Below, piece by piece: positions 19,838 to 29,719 of a DNA stretch of 64,000 nucleotides; positions within the stretch are counted from its first letter, which is position 1, and each line of letters starts with the position of its first letter. Below the pieces are notes generated by a model. It had not been told where the DNA came from, did no database searches, and worked only from the letters and a program-made list of their open reading frames with translations. The stretch is taken from NCBI RefSeq assembly GCF_900698915.1, contig NZ_LR217710.1:186001-250000 (forward strand). Reading direction: 5' to 3'. The stretch comes from Buchnera aphidicola (Cinara curvipes) (lineage in GTDB: Bacteria; Pseudomonadota; Gammaproteobacteria; Enterobacterales; Enterobacteriaceae). Both the position numbers and the translations under genes were made by a program.

Positions 19838-20785
19838 ATGTTTAAGAAAAAAAAAATAGGTATATCTTATAAAAAAGAAAAAGATATACATATTATACCT
19901 ACAATATTATCTTCTAACAAATTTACATCTGCTTTAAAAAAACCTCATTGGTTAAAAATTAGATTACCTTCTAATTTATATAAAATTAATAAAATTAAAA
20001 ATATATTAAAAAATAATAAACTTCATTCTGTATGCGAAGAAGCTCATTGTCCAAATTTATCAGAATGTTTTAATAATGGAACTGCAACATTTATGATACT
20101 AGGTTCTATATGTACTCGTAAATGTCCTTTTTGTGCAGTAAAAAAAGGAAGAGCTTTAAAAGTAGATATTAATGAACCAAAAAAAATATTTGATGTAATT
20201 TTAAAATTAAAATTAAAATATGTTGTTTTAACATCAGTATCTAGAGATGACTTAAAAGATGGTGGAGCGGGGCATTTCTCTAAATGTATTTATACTATTC
20301 GAAAAAAAAAGAATATAAAAATAGAAATACTAGTTCCTGATTTTAGGGGAAGAGAAATAATAGCATTAAATAAAATAAATAAATACCCTCCTGATGTATT
20401 TAATCATAATATTGAAAATGTTCCTAGATTATATTCAATAGTACGTCCTGGAGCAAATTATATAAAATCTTTAAATTTATTATATGAGTTTAAAAAAATA
20501 TGTCCTAATATACCTACAAAATCTGGACTAATGTTGGGTTTAGGTGAAAAAAAAAGTGAAGTTATTTCAGTATTAAAAGATTTAAAATCAGTAGGTGTAT
20601 CTATTATTACAATAGGACAATATATGCAACCCAGTAAAAATCATTTATCAGTACAGAAATATATTACACCTCAAGAATTTATAACTTTTCAAAATATAGC
20701 ATTATCTTTAGGTTTTTCTAATGTATTTTCTGGTCCTTTAGTAAGATCTTCTTATCACGCTGATCAACAATATTTATCCTGTTAA
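19838..20785 (+). CDS. lipA: Lipoyl synthase LipA (radical SAM)
   Basis: Inserts two sulfurs into the octanoyl chain on lipoyl domains. It has 315 residues (E. coli 321). Both iron-sulfur clusters are encoded: the auxiliary-cluster cysteines in CEEAHCPNLSECF, and the radical-SAM CxxxCxxC in CTRKCPFCAV. The C-terminal RSSYHAD serine ligand motif is also present. It is the last gene of the lipB-lipA pair and is followed by a convincing terminator. Confidence 0.97.
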   Translation: MFKKKKIGISYKKEKDIHIIPTILSSNKFTSALKKPHWLKIRLPSNLYKINKIKNILKNNKLHSVCEEAHCPNLSECFNNGTATFMILGSICTRKCPFCAVKKGRALKVDINEPKKIFDVILKLKLKYVVLTSVSRDDLKDGGAGHFSKCIYTIRKKKNIKIEILVPDFRGREIIALNKINKYPPDVFNHNIENVPRLYSIVRPGANYIKSLNLLYEFKKICPNIPTKSGLMLGLGEKKSEVISVLKDLKSVGVSIITIGQYMQPSKNHLSVQKYITPQEFITFQNIALSLGFSNVFSGPLVRSSYHADQQYLSC

Positions 20786-20946
20786 AAATATTTATAAATA
20801 CAATATTAAAATTTTATTTATTTTATTTAATAAAAATATTATTTATAAAAATAATTTAATATTAGTAAATAAAAATAATATTTATTTTGAATAAAAATTA
20901 TTTTTATTTACATAAATTTTTTTAAAATTTATTTATTAAATATAAG

Positions 20947-20990
20947 AACACCAAACAAAATATAATTTAATTTCTTTTGTTGGTGTTTTT
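20947..20990 (+). terminator. Rho-independent terminator of lipA
   Basis: AACACCAAACAAAA (20947-20960) pairs with TTTTGTTGGTGTT (20975-20987), with one bulged A, and is followed by TTT and more A/T. It lies between convergent lipA and sppA and, because the left arm is preceded by A-rich sequence, might serve both directions. Confidence 0.75.
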
Positions 20991-21012
20991 ATTTATTGAA
21001 TATATTTTTTAT

Positions 21013-22884
21013 TTATTTTATTTGATAGTCATTCAAATAAAGAGACATTAGTTTATTAAATTCTAATGTATTTATTACATAAGAAATATTTTTATAAAAT
21101 ACAAATATTTTATTAACAAATTCCCTAGAAAACAATGTATATAAAGCATGTTTAAATATTTCTTTTTTTAATAGATTTATTTTTTCTTTTATAAGATTAA
21201 TTAATGAATTTTGATCTTGTAACCATAACACATTATAATCTTTAACATTAGCTAATTGTGCAGCTTTTTCAACAGCAGAATCAATATCACCAATTTGATC
21301 TATTAATCCTATTTTTTTTGCATCTTTTCCTAACCAAACGCGTCCTTGTGCTATTTCATGAATCTCTTTTATTGTTTTATTTCTTGATTGAGCTACAATT
21401 TTAATAAATTTTTCATATCCACGGGAAATTTCTAGATTGATTTTTTTCTTATTTTGACTAGAAAGATCATTAAATATGTTATAACTACTATTATGTTTAG
21501 TACTAATTATTTGATTTGTTATACCTATAGATGATAATACTTTTTCTAAAGTAGGTACAATAGAAAAAATACCTATAGATCCAGTTATTGTTGTTTTATG
21601 TGCAAAGATATAATTACCAGCTGTAGCAATCCAATAACCTCCTGAAGCACTGGTTTCTCCCATAGAAATTACTAGTGGTTTTTTATGTTTATGTAATTCA
21701 ATTAATTTTTTTCTTATTATTTCTGAAACTTCAATATTACCCCCCGGGCTATTAATTCTCAATACAACTGCTTTAATATTATTATCATGTTCCGCTATAT
21801 TTATTTGGTCTATAATACTTTTAACATTCATAGATGAAGATGAATTAGAATTATTTTCAATAACTCCGTTAGCTAATATAATTGCAATTTTATTATAATT
21901 TGGAGATATATTGTTTTTATTAATTTTATAATCGTTAATTTCAATTGCTTCATAAGAAGGATTTTTTTCTTTCTTATAAAAGATATCAAGTAAATATTTA
22001 TTAATACTATTACCATCTACAAGATGGTCTACCAAATTGTTTTTTAGTGCATATTTCGCATAATTATTTTTATTATTTTTTAAATATTTAATTATATAAT
22101 CAGGATTAGGATATATTTGATTAATTAAAATTTTTCTATTATAAGCTATATCTTGTAAAAATTCTTTCCATTTATACCTTATTAACCTTTGATCTATTTT
22201 TTTACTTTCTTTTGATGGAGAATTTCTCAAAAAAGGTTCAACGGCTGATTTATATTTTCCTATTCTAAAAATATGCATATTAATATTGTTCAAATCTAAA
22301 AATTTTTTTAAATATAATTTACTAGTAGTAATTCCATTTATCTGAATATTTCCATTTTTTGATAAAAAAATTTTGTTTGAAAAACTTGCTAAATAATATG
22401 CACTTTGTGAAAAACTATTACCTATAGTAACAACAGGTTTTTTAGATTCCTTAAATTCATTTATTTTTTTTCCCATATATTTTAAAACAACCTGATTTGC
22501 AGAAAAATCATTTTCTATTCTTAACATTAATCCAATAATATTAGGATCATTTTTAGCTTGGTTAATTTTTTCAGCAATTTCAAAAACAGAAGTAACTCTT
22601 TCTTTTTGTATTTTTTGATTCCAAAAAGAATAATTAGTTTTTTCTGTTAAAGACTCAAATCCTGTTGTTTCTTCTATTCGATTGTTTAAACTTATTACTA
22701 ATAGTTTTGGTTTTATTTCCTCTGGTATTGGAGTATAAGTATTTTTTTTAAAATTAAAAGCTATCCAAAATATAAAACCAATCATTAGTAATAATATTGT
22801 GTGTGAAAATATTTCTTTTATTATGTTTAATATCTTATTTATACATGTAAATATTTGCATTATAAATTTTAAAATTTTATTCAT
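21013..22884 (-). CDS. sppA: Protease IV (SppA), signal-peptide peptidase
   Basis: Inner-membrane serine protease that degrades cleaved signal peptides. It has 623 residues (E. coli 618). One N-terminal membrane anchor (HTILLLMIGFIFWIAFNF, about residues 28-45) precedes the two ClpP-like repeats. The catalytic lysine lies in FRIGKYKSAVEPFLR and the nucleophilic serine in GETSASGGYWIATAG, so the unusual Ser-Lys dyad is intact. The start keeps the cytoplasmic stub MNKILKFIMQIFT. It acts after LepB in the same process. Confidence 0.95.
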   Translation of the reverse strand: MNKILKFIMQIFTCINKILNIIKEIFSHTILLLMIGFIFWIAFNFKKNTYTPIPEEIKPKLLVISLNNRIEETTGFESLTEKTNYSFWNQKIQKERVTSVFEIAEKINQAKNDPNIIGLMLRIENDFSANQVVLKYMGKKINEFKESKKPVVTIGNSFSQSAYYLASFSNKIFLSKNGNIQINGITTSKLYLKKFLDLNNINMHIFRIGKYKSAVEPFLRNSPSKESKKIDQRLIRYKWKEFLQDIAYNRKILINQIYPNPDYIIKYLKNNKNNYAKYALKNNLVDHLVDGNSINKYLLDIFYKKEKNPSYEAIEINDYKINKNNISPNYNKIAIILANGVIENNSNSSSSMNVKSIIDQINIAEHDNNIKAVVLRINSPGGNIEVSEIIRKKLIELHKHKKPLVISMGETSASGGYWIATAGNYIFAHKTTITGSIGIFSIVPTLEKVLSSIGITNQIISTKHNSSYNIFNDLSSQNKKKINLEISRGYEKFIKIVAQSRNKTIKEIHEIAQGRVWLGKDAKKIGLIDQIGDIDSAVEKAAQLANVKDYNVLWLQDQNSLINLIKEKINLLKKEIFKHALYTLFSREFVNKIFVFYKNISYVINTLEFNKLMSLYLNDYQIK

Positions 22885-23224
22885 ATTATTAATGAACCCT
22901 ATTAATTATATTATATTTTTAAAAAATTAAATAATAATAAAAATTATTATAAAAATAAAATATTTTTTAAAAATTTATTTATAAATAAAAATTATTAATT
23001 ATTTAATAAAAGTTTAAATAAATATATAGCATGAGTTAAATCGTATATAAAATTAATTATAAAAAAATATTTTTAATAATTAGTTTATTAAACTATTTTC
23101 TACATTAGATGATATCTATTTTTTATTTTTTTAAACTTTATAAATAACTTTATAAAAAGTGATTATTCTTTTTAACTTAATTTAATTTGTAATGTACAGA
23201 TATAATTTTTAATTATATTTAATT
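22885..23224. other. 340-base gene-free stretch between yciA and sppA
   Basis: Nearly all A and T on both strands. No start with a ribosome site and no protein homology is recognisable. It must contain any separate sppA promoter, but no clear -35 box is seen. Confidence 0.6.
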
Positions 23225-23650
23225 TTATAAATTATTAATTATTGGTAATACTCTAGATTCACCATATTCATTTACAGCAACATAAACAAATATAGCAGAA
23301 TTTGTACAATACAAAACATTATAAGAAAAAGGATTTATTCTTTTAACCCAAATCTCTGTTCTAATAGTTATAGAAGTATTACCTATTTTGATACAGTTAG
23401 CATAACAATTTACTATATCTCCAGCTAATATTGGTTTTAAAAAATTTATATATTTTATATATACAGTAGAAACCTTTCCTCGAGAAATTTCTTTAGCTAA
23501 AATACCACCTCCTATATCCATTTGAGACATAATCCATCCTCCAAAAATGTTTCCATTAACATTTTTATGAGAAGGCATAGCAATTGTTTTTAACATCAAA
23601 TTTTTATCACAGACAATATTAACATTTTTATTTTTTAACATTTTATTCAC
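23225..23650 (-). CDS. yciA: Acyl-CoA thioesterase YciA
   Basis: Hotdog-fold hydrolase of acyl-CoA esters. It has 141 residues (E. coli 132); the family core is very clear in VNGNIFGGWIMSQMDIGGG, ILAKEISRGKVSTVYI, AGDIVNCYANC and IFVYVAVNEYGESRVLPI. The N-terminus is about ten residues longer than in E. coli, and a later start at the methionine before LKTIAMPSHKN is possible. In E. coli the order is yciA-yciB-yciC next to the trp operon; here yciB is missing but yciA and yciC keep their places. Confidence 0.94.
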   Translation of the reverse strand: MNKMLKNKNVNIVCDKNLMLKTIAMPSHKNVNGNIFGGWIMSQMDIGGGILAKEISRGKVSTVYIKYINFLKPILAGDIVNCYANCIKIGNTSITIRTEIWVKRINPFSYNVLYCTNSAIFVYVAVNEYGESRVLPIINNL

Positions 23651-23771
23651 TAAATAAGATTTAGAAATTTTTTTTAAAAAAATTTTTATAAAAATTATAT
23701 TTTTTTAATTATATAAATTTTTAAATTTAATTAAATATATATTTAAAATTAATTTATTTAATATTTTTTAA

Positions 23772-23802
23772 AATTTTTTAAAATATTATATTTTAAAAAA
23801 TT
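23772..23802. repeat. 31-bp AT palindrome between yciC and yciA
   Basis: AATTTTTTAAAATAT at 23772-23786 is the exact reverse complement of 23788-23802 around a single central T. It sits where yciB would be, in the 211-base gap. It could end the trp-yciC transcript as a weak hairpin, but the following T-run on the minus strand is poor. Confidence 0.65.
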
Positions 23803-23861
23803 AATAATAATTATTTTTTTATATAAAGTATATTGATAATTATTAAAATATTAAAAAATAA

Positions 23862-24617
23862 TTAATTAATAATATTTCTAACTTTAGAACAAATATAAAA
23901 TCTAAATAAATATATTGTTATATAAGAAAAATATATATTTATAAAAAAATTTAATAAAAAAATATTTACATACATTGGAAAAATAAAAAATAATTTAAAA
24001 AATATTAGAGTTAACTTTTTAAATATTAGATTTAATAAAATAATTGGTATAATGATATATATATCATAAAAAAGTATTTTAATACTATATCTTAATGAAT
24101 AAAAAATATTTTTTTTTTCTATTAAAAATATAATAAGAGATAAAAAAGATAAAAGAGATAACAATACTCTAGGTACTATAGAAATATTAAATTTTGTTTC
24201 TATTAATAAAAACTGTAAATATAAAAGAGGTATACATAAAAAAAAAGATTGAAATATCCTTATTATTGTATAATAAATATTTTTTAAAATTGAAGATGAA
24301 ATAAAATGTATTAAATATAAAATAGAAATAAATAAAAAAAAATTACTAATAGTTAAACAAAGTATTTTTATAAATTTTATATAAAAAATAATTTTTTTTT
24401 GATTAATACTCATATTATTAATTATATGTAATAAAGATTCCTTCTTAAAAAAATAACTTTTATATAAAATAGATAATTCAATCATTTTAATACTAAAAAT
24501 ATTTTGTAAAATAATATTTATTAATGAACTTATAATAGAATATACGAATATATTTATTATATTTTTATAAAAGAATTGATATGCATCATACGTTATAATA
24601 TATATATTCAATAACAT
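23862..24617 (-). CDS. yciC: YciC-family (UPF0259) inner-membrane protein
   Basis: Polytopic membrane protein of unknown function, about 251 residues with five to six hydrophobic segments (E. coli YciC 247). Overall identity is low, but NMSINQKKIIF corresponds to E. coli NMSPEQQQILL and the end IYLFRFYICSK to IYLFRLYMLIR. ATG 24617 is chosen because AGGAGG (24622-24627) stands just before it and because the first 16 residues then align without gaps to E. coli; a longer open frame begins at 24653. Its position directly after trpA equals the E. coli position beside trp. Very rich in Ile, Phe and Leu. The function is not known to me. Confidence 0.85.
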   Translation of the reverse strand: MLLNIYIITYDAYQFFYKNIINIFVYSIISSLINIILQNIFSIKMIELSILYKSYFFKKESLLHIINNMSINQKKIIFYIKFIKILCLTISNFFLFISILYLIHFISSSILKNIYYTIIRIFQSFFLCIPLLYLQFLLIETKFNISIVPRVLLSLLSFLSLIIFLIEKKNIFYSLRYSIKILFYDIYIIIPIILLNLIFKKLTLIFFKLFFIFPMYVNIFLLNFFINIYFSYITIYLFRFYICSKVRNIIN

Positions 24618-24734
24618 ATATCCTCCTGTAAAAAATAAACAATGTATGTACATATTAAAAAATAATATTCTTAAGTATTAATTATAATAAGACTATTTAT
24701 ACTAAACATTTTAGCATTTTATTTTTTTTAAAAT

Positions 24735-25547
24735 TTAATATTTTGTTTCTGTTTTAAATTTTTGTACTATTTTAGCTATTTGTGCAAACATTTTTTTTTT
24801 ATTAGACAAATTATTTTCTATTATTTTAACAATACACGAACCACATATAATACCTTGTACACCACTTTTTATAATATTTTTAACTTGACTAACTTTATAA
24901 ATTCCAAATCCTTGTATAATTGGGGAAGATTTATATTTTTTTAATTTTTTTATTATATTTATTAATGATTTTTGTGAATGTTCTTTTTGTATTCCAGTAA
25001 TACCAGGTCTGGATAAAAGATATATATAACTTTTACTTAAAGTGGTAATTTTTTTAAGAAATTTTTTTTTTGCATCAGAAGGGCAAATAAATACTGATGA
25101 TATATTATTTTCATTTGCTATTTTTCGAAATATATATGATTCCTCTATTGGAAGATCAGCAATTAAAACAGAATCAATTTTATTGAAGTGACATAATGAA
25201 TAAAAAACTGGTAACTTTTTATAAAAAACAATATTAGCATACGTTAATAATCCAATTGGGATATTAGAATATTTTTTTCTGATCTGATATATAATATCAA
25301 AACATTTTTCAACTGTTATGTTGTTATTTAATGCTCTTATATGTGAATTTTGTATGATTATTCCATCAGCTATAGGATCTGAAAATGGAATTCCTAATTC
25401 TAATGCATCAGCTCCGTTATTAATTAAAATATCAATAATTTCTAAAGAAATATTTATTGAAGGATCCCCTAATACTATAAATGGAATAAAACAACATTCT
25501 TTTTTATAAGATAAATTTTTAAATAAAGATTTATATCTTGATTTCAT
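24735..25547 (-). CDS. trpA: Tryptophan synthase alpha chain
   Basis: Splits indole-3-glycerol phosphate into indole and glyceraldehyde 3-phosphate. It has 270 residues (E. coli 268). The catalytic Glu and Asp are in ADALELGIPFSDPIADG, and the phosphate site is in IQGFGIYKVSQVKNI. The gene starts 3 bases after trpB stops, so translation is probably coupled, fitting the alpha2-beta2 complex. It is the last enzyme gene of the trp cluster. Confidence 0.97.
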   Translation of the reverse strand: MKSRYKSLFKNLSYKKECCFIPFIVLGDPSINISLEIIDILINNGADALELGIPFSDPIADGIIIQNSHIRALNNNITVEKCFDIIYQIRKKYSNIPIGLLTYANIVFYKKLPVFYSLCHFNKIDSVLIADLPIEESYIFRKIANENNISSVFICPSDAKKKFLKKITTLSKSYIYLLSRPGITGIQKEHSQKSLINIIKKLKKYKSSPIIQGFGIYKVSQVKNIIKSGVQGIICGSCIVKIIENNLSNKKKMFAQIAKIVQKFKTETKY

Positions 25548-25550
25548 TTT

Positions 25551-26735
25551 TTACTCATATTTATTTATTTTATTATTAATAGTATCAAGATCTTTATCAC
25601 CTCGACCAGACAAATTAACAACAATTGTTTGTTTTTTATTAGGATCGTTATTCATTAATTTTAATGCATATGCAATAGCATGTGATGATTCTAAAGCAGG
25701 AATAATTCCTTCCAATTTGGATAATTTTAAAAAAGCATCAACTGCCTCTTTATCAGTAATAGATTTATATTGAACTCTTTTTGTATAATTTAACCAAGCA
25801 TGTTCAGGTCCCACAGAAGGAAAATCTAAACCAGCTGAAATTGACCAAGATTTTTTAATTTGTCCATCATTATTTTGCATAAGATATGATTTCATTCCAA
25901 AATAAATTCCTAATTTTCCAGAATATATAGGAGAACCATGTTTACCAGTATCTAAACCTAAACCAGCGGGTTCTACTCCAATTAATTTTACACTTTTATC
26001 ATTAATAAATGAAGAAAATATACCAATAGCGTTAGAACCTCCTCCTACACAGGCAATAATAAAATTAGGTAAATTTTTCTTTTTTAATAGAAAATATTTT
26101 TTTGTTTCTTGTCCAATAATTTTTTGGTATTCTTTAACAATAGTAGGGTATGGATGAGGTCCAGCTGATGTACCAATCATATAATGAGAATTCGAATAAC
26201 TATTCGACCAATCCCTCATAGCAGCATTACAAGCATCTTTAAGAGTTGCTGATCCTGATGATACTGATATAACTTCAGCGCCTAATAATTTCATTCTTAA
26301 TACATTTTGTGATTGTCTCTGAATATCCTTTTCCCCCATATATATTCGACATTTTAAATTTAATAAAGAACAAGCTATAGCAGAAGCAACTCCATGTTGA
26401 CCGGCTCCAGTTTCTGCAATAACTCTTTTTTTTTTCATCTTTTTAACTAATAATGCTTGTCCTAATACTTGATTTGTTTTATGAGCTCCTCCATGTAATA
26501 AATCTTCTCTTTTTAAATAAATCTTAGTATTTGTATTTTTTGTAATATTTTTACATAAAGTTAATGGAGTAGGTCTTCCCGCATAAGATTTTAATAAATG
26601 ATTTAATTTTTTTTTAAATTTTTTATCTTTTTTTGATTCAACAAATACTTTTTCTAATTCGTTTAGCGCTGGAATTAAAATTTGAGGAACATACATTCCA
26701 CCGAATTTTCCAAAATAAGGATTTAATATAGTCAT
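25551..26735 (-). CDS. trpB: Tryptophan synthase beta chain
   Basis: PLP enzyme that joins indole and serine to make tryptophan. It has 394 residues (E. coli 397). The PLP lysine is in [17 protein letters not shown], the catalytic glutamate is in [11 protein letters not shown], and the phosphate-binding loop is [10 protein letters not shown]. This is among the best conserved proteins of the window. It is preceded by trpCF (28 bases). Confidence 0.98.
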   Translation of the reverse strand: MTILNPYFGKFGGMYVPQILIPALNELEKVFVESKKDKKFKKKLNHLLKSYAGRPTPLTLCKNITKNTNTKIYLKREDLLHGGAHKTNQVLGQALLVKKMKKKRVIAETGAGQHGVASAIACSLLNLKCRIYMGEKDIQRQSQNVLRMKLLGAEVISVSSGSATLKDACNAAMRDWSNSYSNSHYMIGTSAGPHPYPTIVKEYQKIIGQETKKYFLLKKKNLPNFIIACVGGGSNAIGIFSSFINDKSVKLIGVEPAGLGLDTGKHGSPIYSGKLGIYFGMKSYLMQNNDGQIKKSWSISAGLDFPSVGPEHAWLNYTKRVQYKSITDKEAVDAFLKLSKLEGIIPALESSHAIAYALKLMNNDPNKKQTIVVNLSGRGDKDLDTINNKINKYE

Positions 26736-26763
26736 ATTTTTAATTATTTAGTTAAATAAAGTT

Positions 26764-28134
26764 TTATTTTTTGGGATAATATCTCAGTATTTTAAATACT
26801 GATTTAATTTTATTAGGATCTTTAATTCCTGGTGATATTTCCAATCCAGAATTAAAATCTAATCCACAAAAACCTAACGTAGATGCTAAAAAACTATTTT
26901 TTAAATTTAATCCACCTGCTAGCATCATATTAGATACATTAAATTTTTTAATTAAAGTCCAATCAAATGATTTTCCTGATCCTCCTTTTCTATTATCTAA
27001 TAAATAACGATTAACATTAATAATGTTATTTATTACAGTATATTTATTCATTGAAATAGATTTCCAAATACGTACATGATTAGGTAATAATTTTTTCAAC
27101 TTTTTAATAAATTCCTGATTTTCTTCTCCATGTAATTGAACTGCATATAAATTAAATTTATTAACTTTTATAAGAATATCTTTATGCTGCTCATTAGAAA
27201 AAACACCAACATATCTTAATAAAGAATTTTTAATAATCTTTTTACATTTTTGATCATGAATATATCTAGGAGATTGAGGAATAAAAATTAATCCTCCGTA
27301 TACACAACCAGATTGTCCCGCTAATTGAGCGTCTTTATTTTTTGTTAAACCACAAATTTTATTATCACCATAAATTAATTTTCGGGTAGAAAATTCTAAA
27401 TTTTTAGAACGCATTAAATGTGTTCCTATTAAAAAACCATTTACTTTATTACATAAAGAACGAATATCTTTATAACTATTAATACCTGATTCACAAATAA
27501 TAATTTTATTTTTAGGAATTAATGGTGCTAATATTCTTGTATTATTCTTATTAACAGATAAAGTTTTTAAATTTCTATTATTTATTCCAATAATTGAAGC
27601 ATTTAATAATAGAGCACGTTTTAGTTCATCAAATGTATGTATTTCTGTTAAAACACCTAAATTCATACTTTTTGCAATATTTGATAATTTAATATAATTT
27701 GAATCATCTAAAATAGATAACATTAATAAAATTGCATCTGCTTTATGATAACGCGCGTAATATATTTGATATGGATCAATAAAAAAATCTTTACATAATA
27801 ATGGTTTTTTTGTTTTATTACGAGCTTTTAATAAATATTTAAAATTACCATGAAAAAATTTTTCTTCTGTTATTATTGAAATAATATCAGCATATTTATT
27901 ATATATTTTTACTATTTTTGAAATATTAAAATCTTGTTTAATAATACCATGTAATGGTGATGCTTTTTTGCATTCTAATATAAATGATGGATTATTTTTT
28001 TTTAATATTTTTTCAAAACAATTTTTTGATTTTTCAATTTTATTATAAAAAGAATTCAAAGGAAAATTATTTTTTTTATATTTAATCCAGTTATGTGTAT
28101 TTTTTAATATTTTCGAAATAAGATTATTATTCAT
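26764..28134 (-). CDS. trpC: Bifunctional indole-3-glycerol phosphate synthase / phosphoribosylanthranilate isomerase
   Basis: A fused TrpC-TrpF protein as in E. coli; 456 residues (E. coli 453). The IGPS half (1-255) has ECKKASPLHGIIKQDF, LCKDFFIDPYQIYYARY and GINNRNLKTL. The PRAI half starts at KICGLTKNKDAQLAGQ (catalytic Cys) and contains LLDNRKGGSGKSFDW (catalytic Asp) and LDFNSGLEISPGIKD. It catalyses the two steps between phosphoribosylanthranilate and indoleglycerol phosphate. It starts 8 bases after trpD ends. Confidence 0.97.
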   Translation of the reverse strand: MNNNLISKILKNTHNWIKYKKNNFPLNSFYNKIEKSKNCFEKILKKNNPSFILECKKASPLHGIIKQDFNISKIVKIYNKYADIISIITEEKFFHGNFKYLLKARNKTKKPLLCKDFFIDPYQIYYARYHKADAILLMLSILDDSNYIKLSNIAKSMNLGVLTEIHTFDELKRALLLNASIIGINNRNLKTLSVNKNNTRILAPLIPKNKIIICESGINSYKDIRSLCNKVNGFLIGTHLMRSKNLEFSTRKLIYGDNKICGLTKNKDAQLAGQSGCVYGGLIFIPQSPRYIHDQKCKKIIKNSLLRYVGVFSNEQHKDILIKVNKFNLYAVQLHGEENQEFIKKLKKLLPNHVRIWKSISMNKYTVINNIINVNRYLLDNRKGGSGKSFDWTLIKKFNVSNMMLAGGLNLKNSFLASTLGFCGLDFNSGLEISPGIKDPNKIKSVFKILRYYPKK

Positions 28135-28142
28135 AATATAAT

Positions 28143-29144
28143 TTAATTAAATAATTTAGATAATTGAAGAACAAAATTATAAATTTTACCTGTATTAATA
28201 AAATTTAAAATATTTAATGTATTCTGAGATAGATTATCATATCCTAATACTTTCATTAATAATGCTACATTAATTGCTACTGTTTTTACATATACAGGTT
28301 CTCCTTTTCCTTTAAATAATTTTATAGTTTCTATATAATTTTCTACTTCATTTTTATCTAAAATAAAATTTTTAGAATATTCTTTTAAACCAAAATCTTT
28401 TGGGGAAAGAATATATTTTATAATTTTGTTATTATTTACTTCTACTATATAAGTATCATCATATAATGTAGCTTCATCTATTCCCCCGCTATTTACAATA
28501 ATAGCTTTTTTATATTTTAAATTAGACAATATTTTTGCATATATAGACATTAAGTCTTTTTTATATACACCTATTAATGAAAAATGAGGTTTAGAAGGAT
28601 TTAACAAGGGTCCTAAAATATTAAAAATTGTTTTTGTTTTTAATAAACTACGAATTTTAGATATTTTTTTAAAACTTTTTAAATAAAAATTAGCTAATAA
28701 AAAGCAAATATTAAATTTATCTAAACTTTTCATAGATTTATTTGATGATATTTTTAAGTTTATTTTTAATTTTTGTAATAAATTTGCAGATCCAGAATTA
28801 CTAGATGAATTTATATTACACATTTTTACAATTTTTATACCATAACATGCAGCAACAATTGCACTAACAGTAGATATATTAAAACTATTTTTTTGATCTC
28901 CTCCAGTACCAACTATATCAGATATCATATAACTAGGTGTTGGAAAATATTTCATGTGTTGTATAACTGATTTTCTTGCACCTATAATTTCTTCATATGT
29001 TTCTGTTCGAGATGCCATAATAGCAAGTATAGCAGATATTTGTATACTATTAAGTTTTTCATTTAAAATATGATTAAATAGTATAAAACTTTCTTGTTTA
29101 TTTAAGCAAACTCCGTTGTATATTTTTTTTAGAATTTTTTTCAT
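28143..29144 (-). CDS. trpD: Anthranilate phosphoribosyltransferase (not fused to TrpG)
   Basis: Joins anthranilate and PRPP. It has 333 residues, a stand-alone TrpD without the TrpG amidotransferase domain that E. coli TrpD carries. The PRPP loop VGTGGDQKNSFNIST (78-92), metal motif GGIDEATLY and IFNILGPLLNPSKP are intact. The normally conserved KHGNRSVSSKSGS segment reads KMCNINSSSNSGS (residues 107-119), so the His, Gly and Arg of the motif are replaced. First gene of the visible trpD-CF-B-A unit; no leader peptide or attenuator is seen upstream, and trpE/trpG are not in the window. Confidence 0.95.
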   Translation of the reverse strand: MKKILKKIYNGVCLNKQESFILFNHILNEKLNSIQISAILAIMASRTETYEEIIGARKSVIQHMKYFPTPSYMISDIVGTGGDQKNSFNISTVSAIVAACYGIKIVKMCNINSSSNSGSANLLQKLKINLKISSNKSMKSLDKFNICFLLANFYLKSFKKISKIRSLLKTKTIFNILGPLLNPSKPHFSLIGVYKKDLMSIYAKILSNLKYKKAIIVNSGGIDEATLYDDTYIVEVNNNKIIKYILSPKDFGLKEYSKNFILDKNEVENYIETIKLFKGKGEPVYVKTVAINVALLMKVLGYDNLSQNTLNILNFINTGKIYNFVLQLSKLFN

Positions 29145-29719
29145 TTTATTTTTATATAAAATTATTTTAATATAATAGGATAATATAAAAATTATTTTTA
29201 ATAAAAGTTGAGATATAAAATATACTATATAATATGTATTTTATATATACAAATAAATATTTAAGATAAATTTATTTAAAATAATTTTTATATTAACAAA
29301 ATTTGTATTTTTAAAAATATTAATATTACAAAAATATTTATTATTTTATTTTTTTTATAAAATTAATATTTTATTAAATAATATAAATAATAATTTTATT
29401 ATCATATTGATAATTTATAAAAATAGTGAAATCTATATAAAAAACATTAAATTACAAAAATATAATATATTTTTATTTTAATAAAATTTTCAATAATTTT
29501 ATCTATAAAAAATTATTAATCTAATAATTAAAAAATTATTTATTTTAATAAATATAAATATCGTGAATTATATTTATACATAATAACATTTTTTTTATAA
29601 AAAAAATATTTATATAATTAAAAATTATTCTGTATAATAAAAATATATATTTATAAATTCCTTTTTTTTAAATAATTAATTATATATTTAATATTATAAA
29701 TATATATTTGGAAAATGGT
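29145..29719. other. 575-base gene-free divergent region between trpD and rluB
   Basis: A/T-only sequence with no open frame of protein-like composition. It must hold promoters for the trp genes and for rluB, but no convincing -35 box or Trp-repressor-like palindrome is visible. No Trp-codon leader peptide is seen. Confidence 0.6.

Noticed and set aside
24762..25509. Plus-strand open frames over trpA
   Set aside because: Antisense shadows of a gene with full-length homology on the minus strand.
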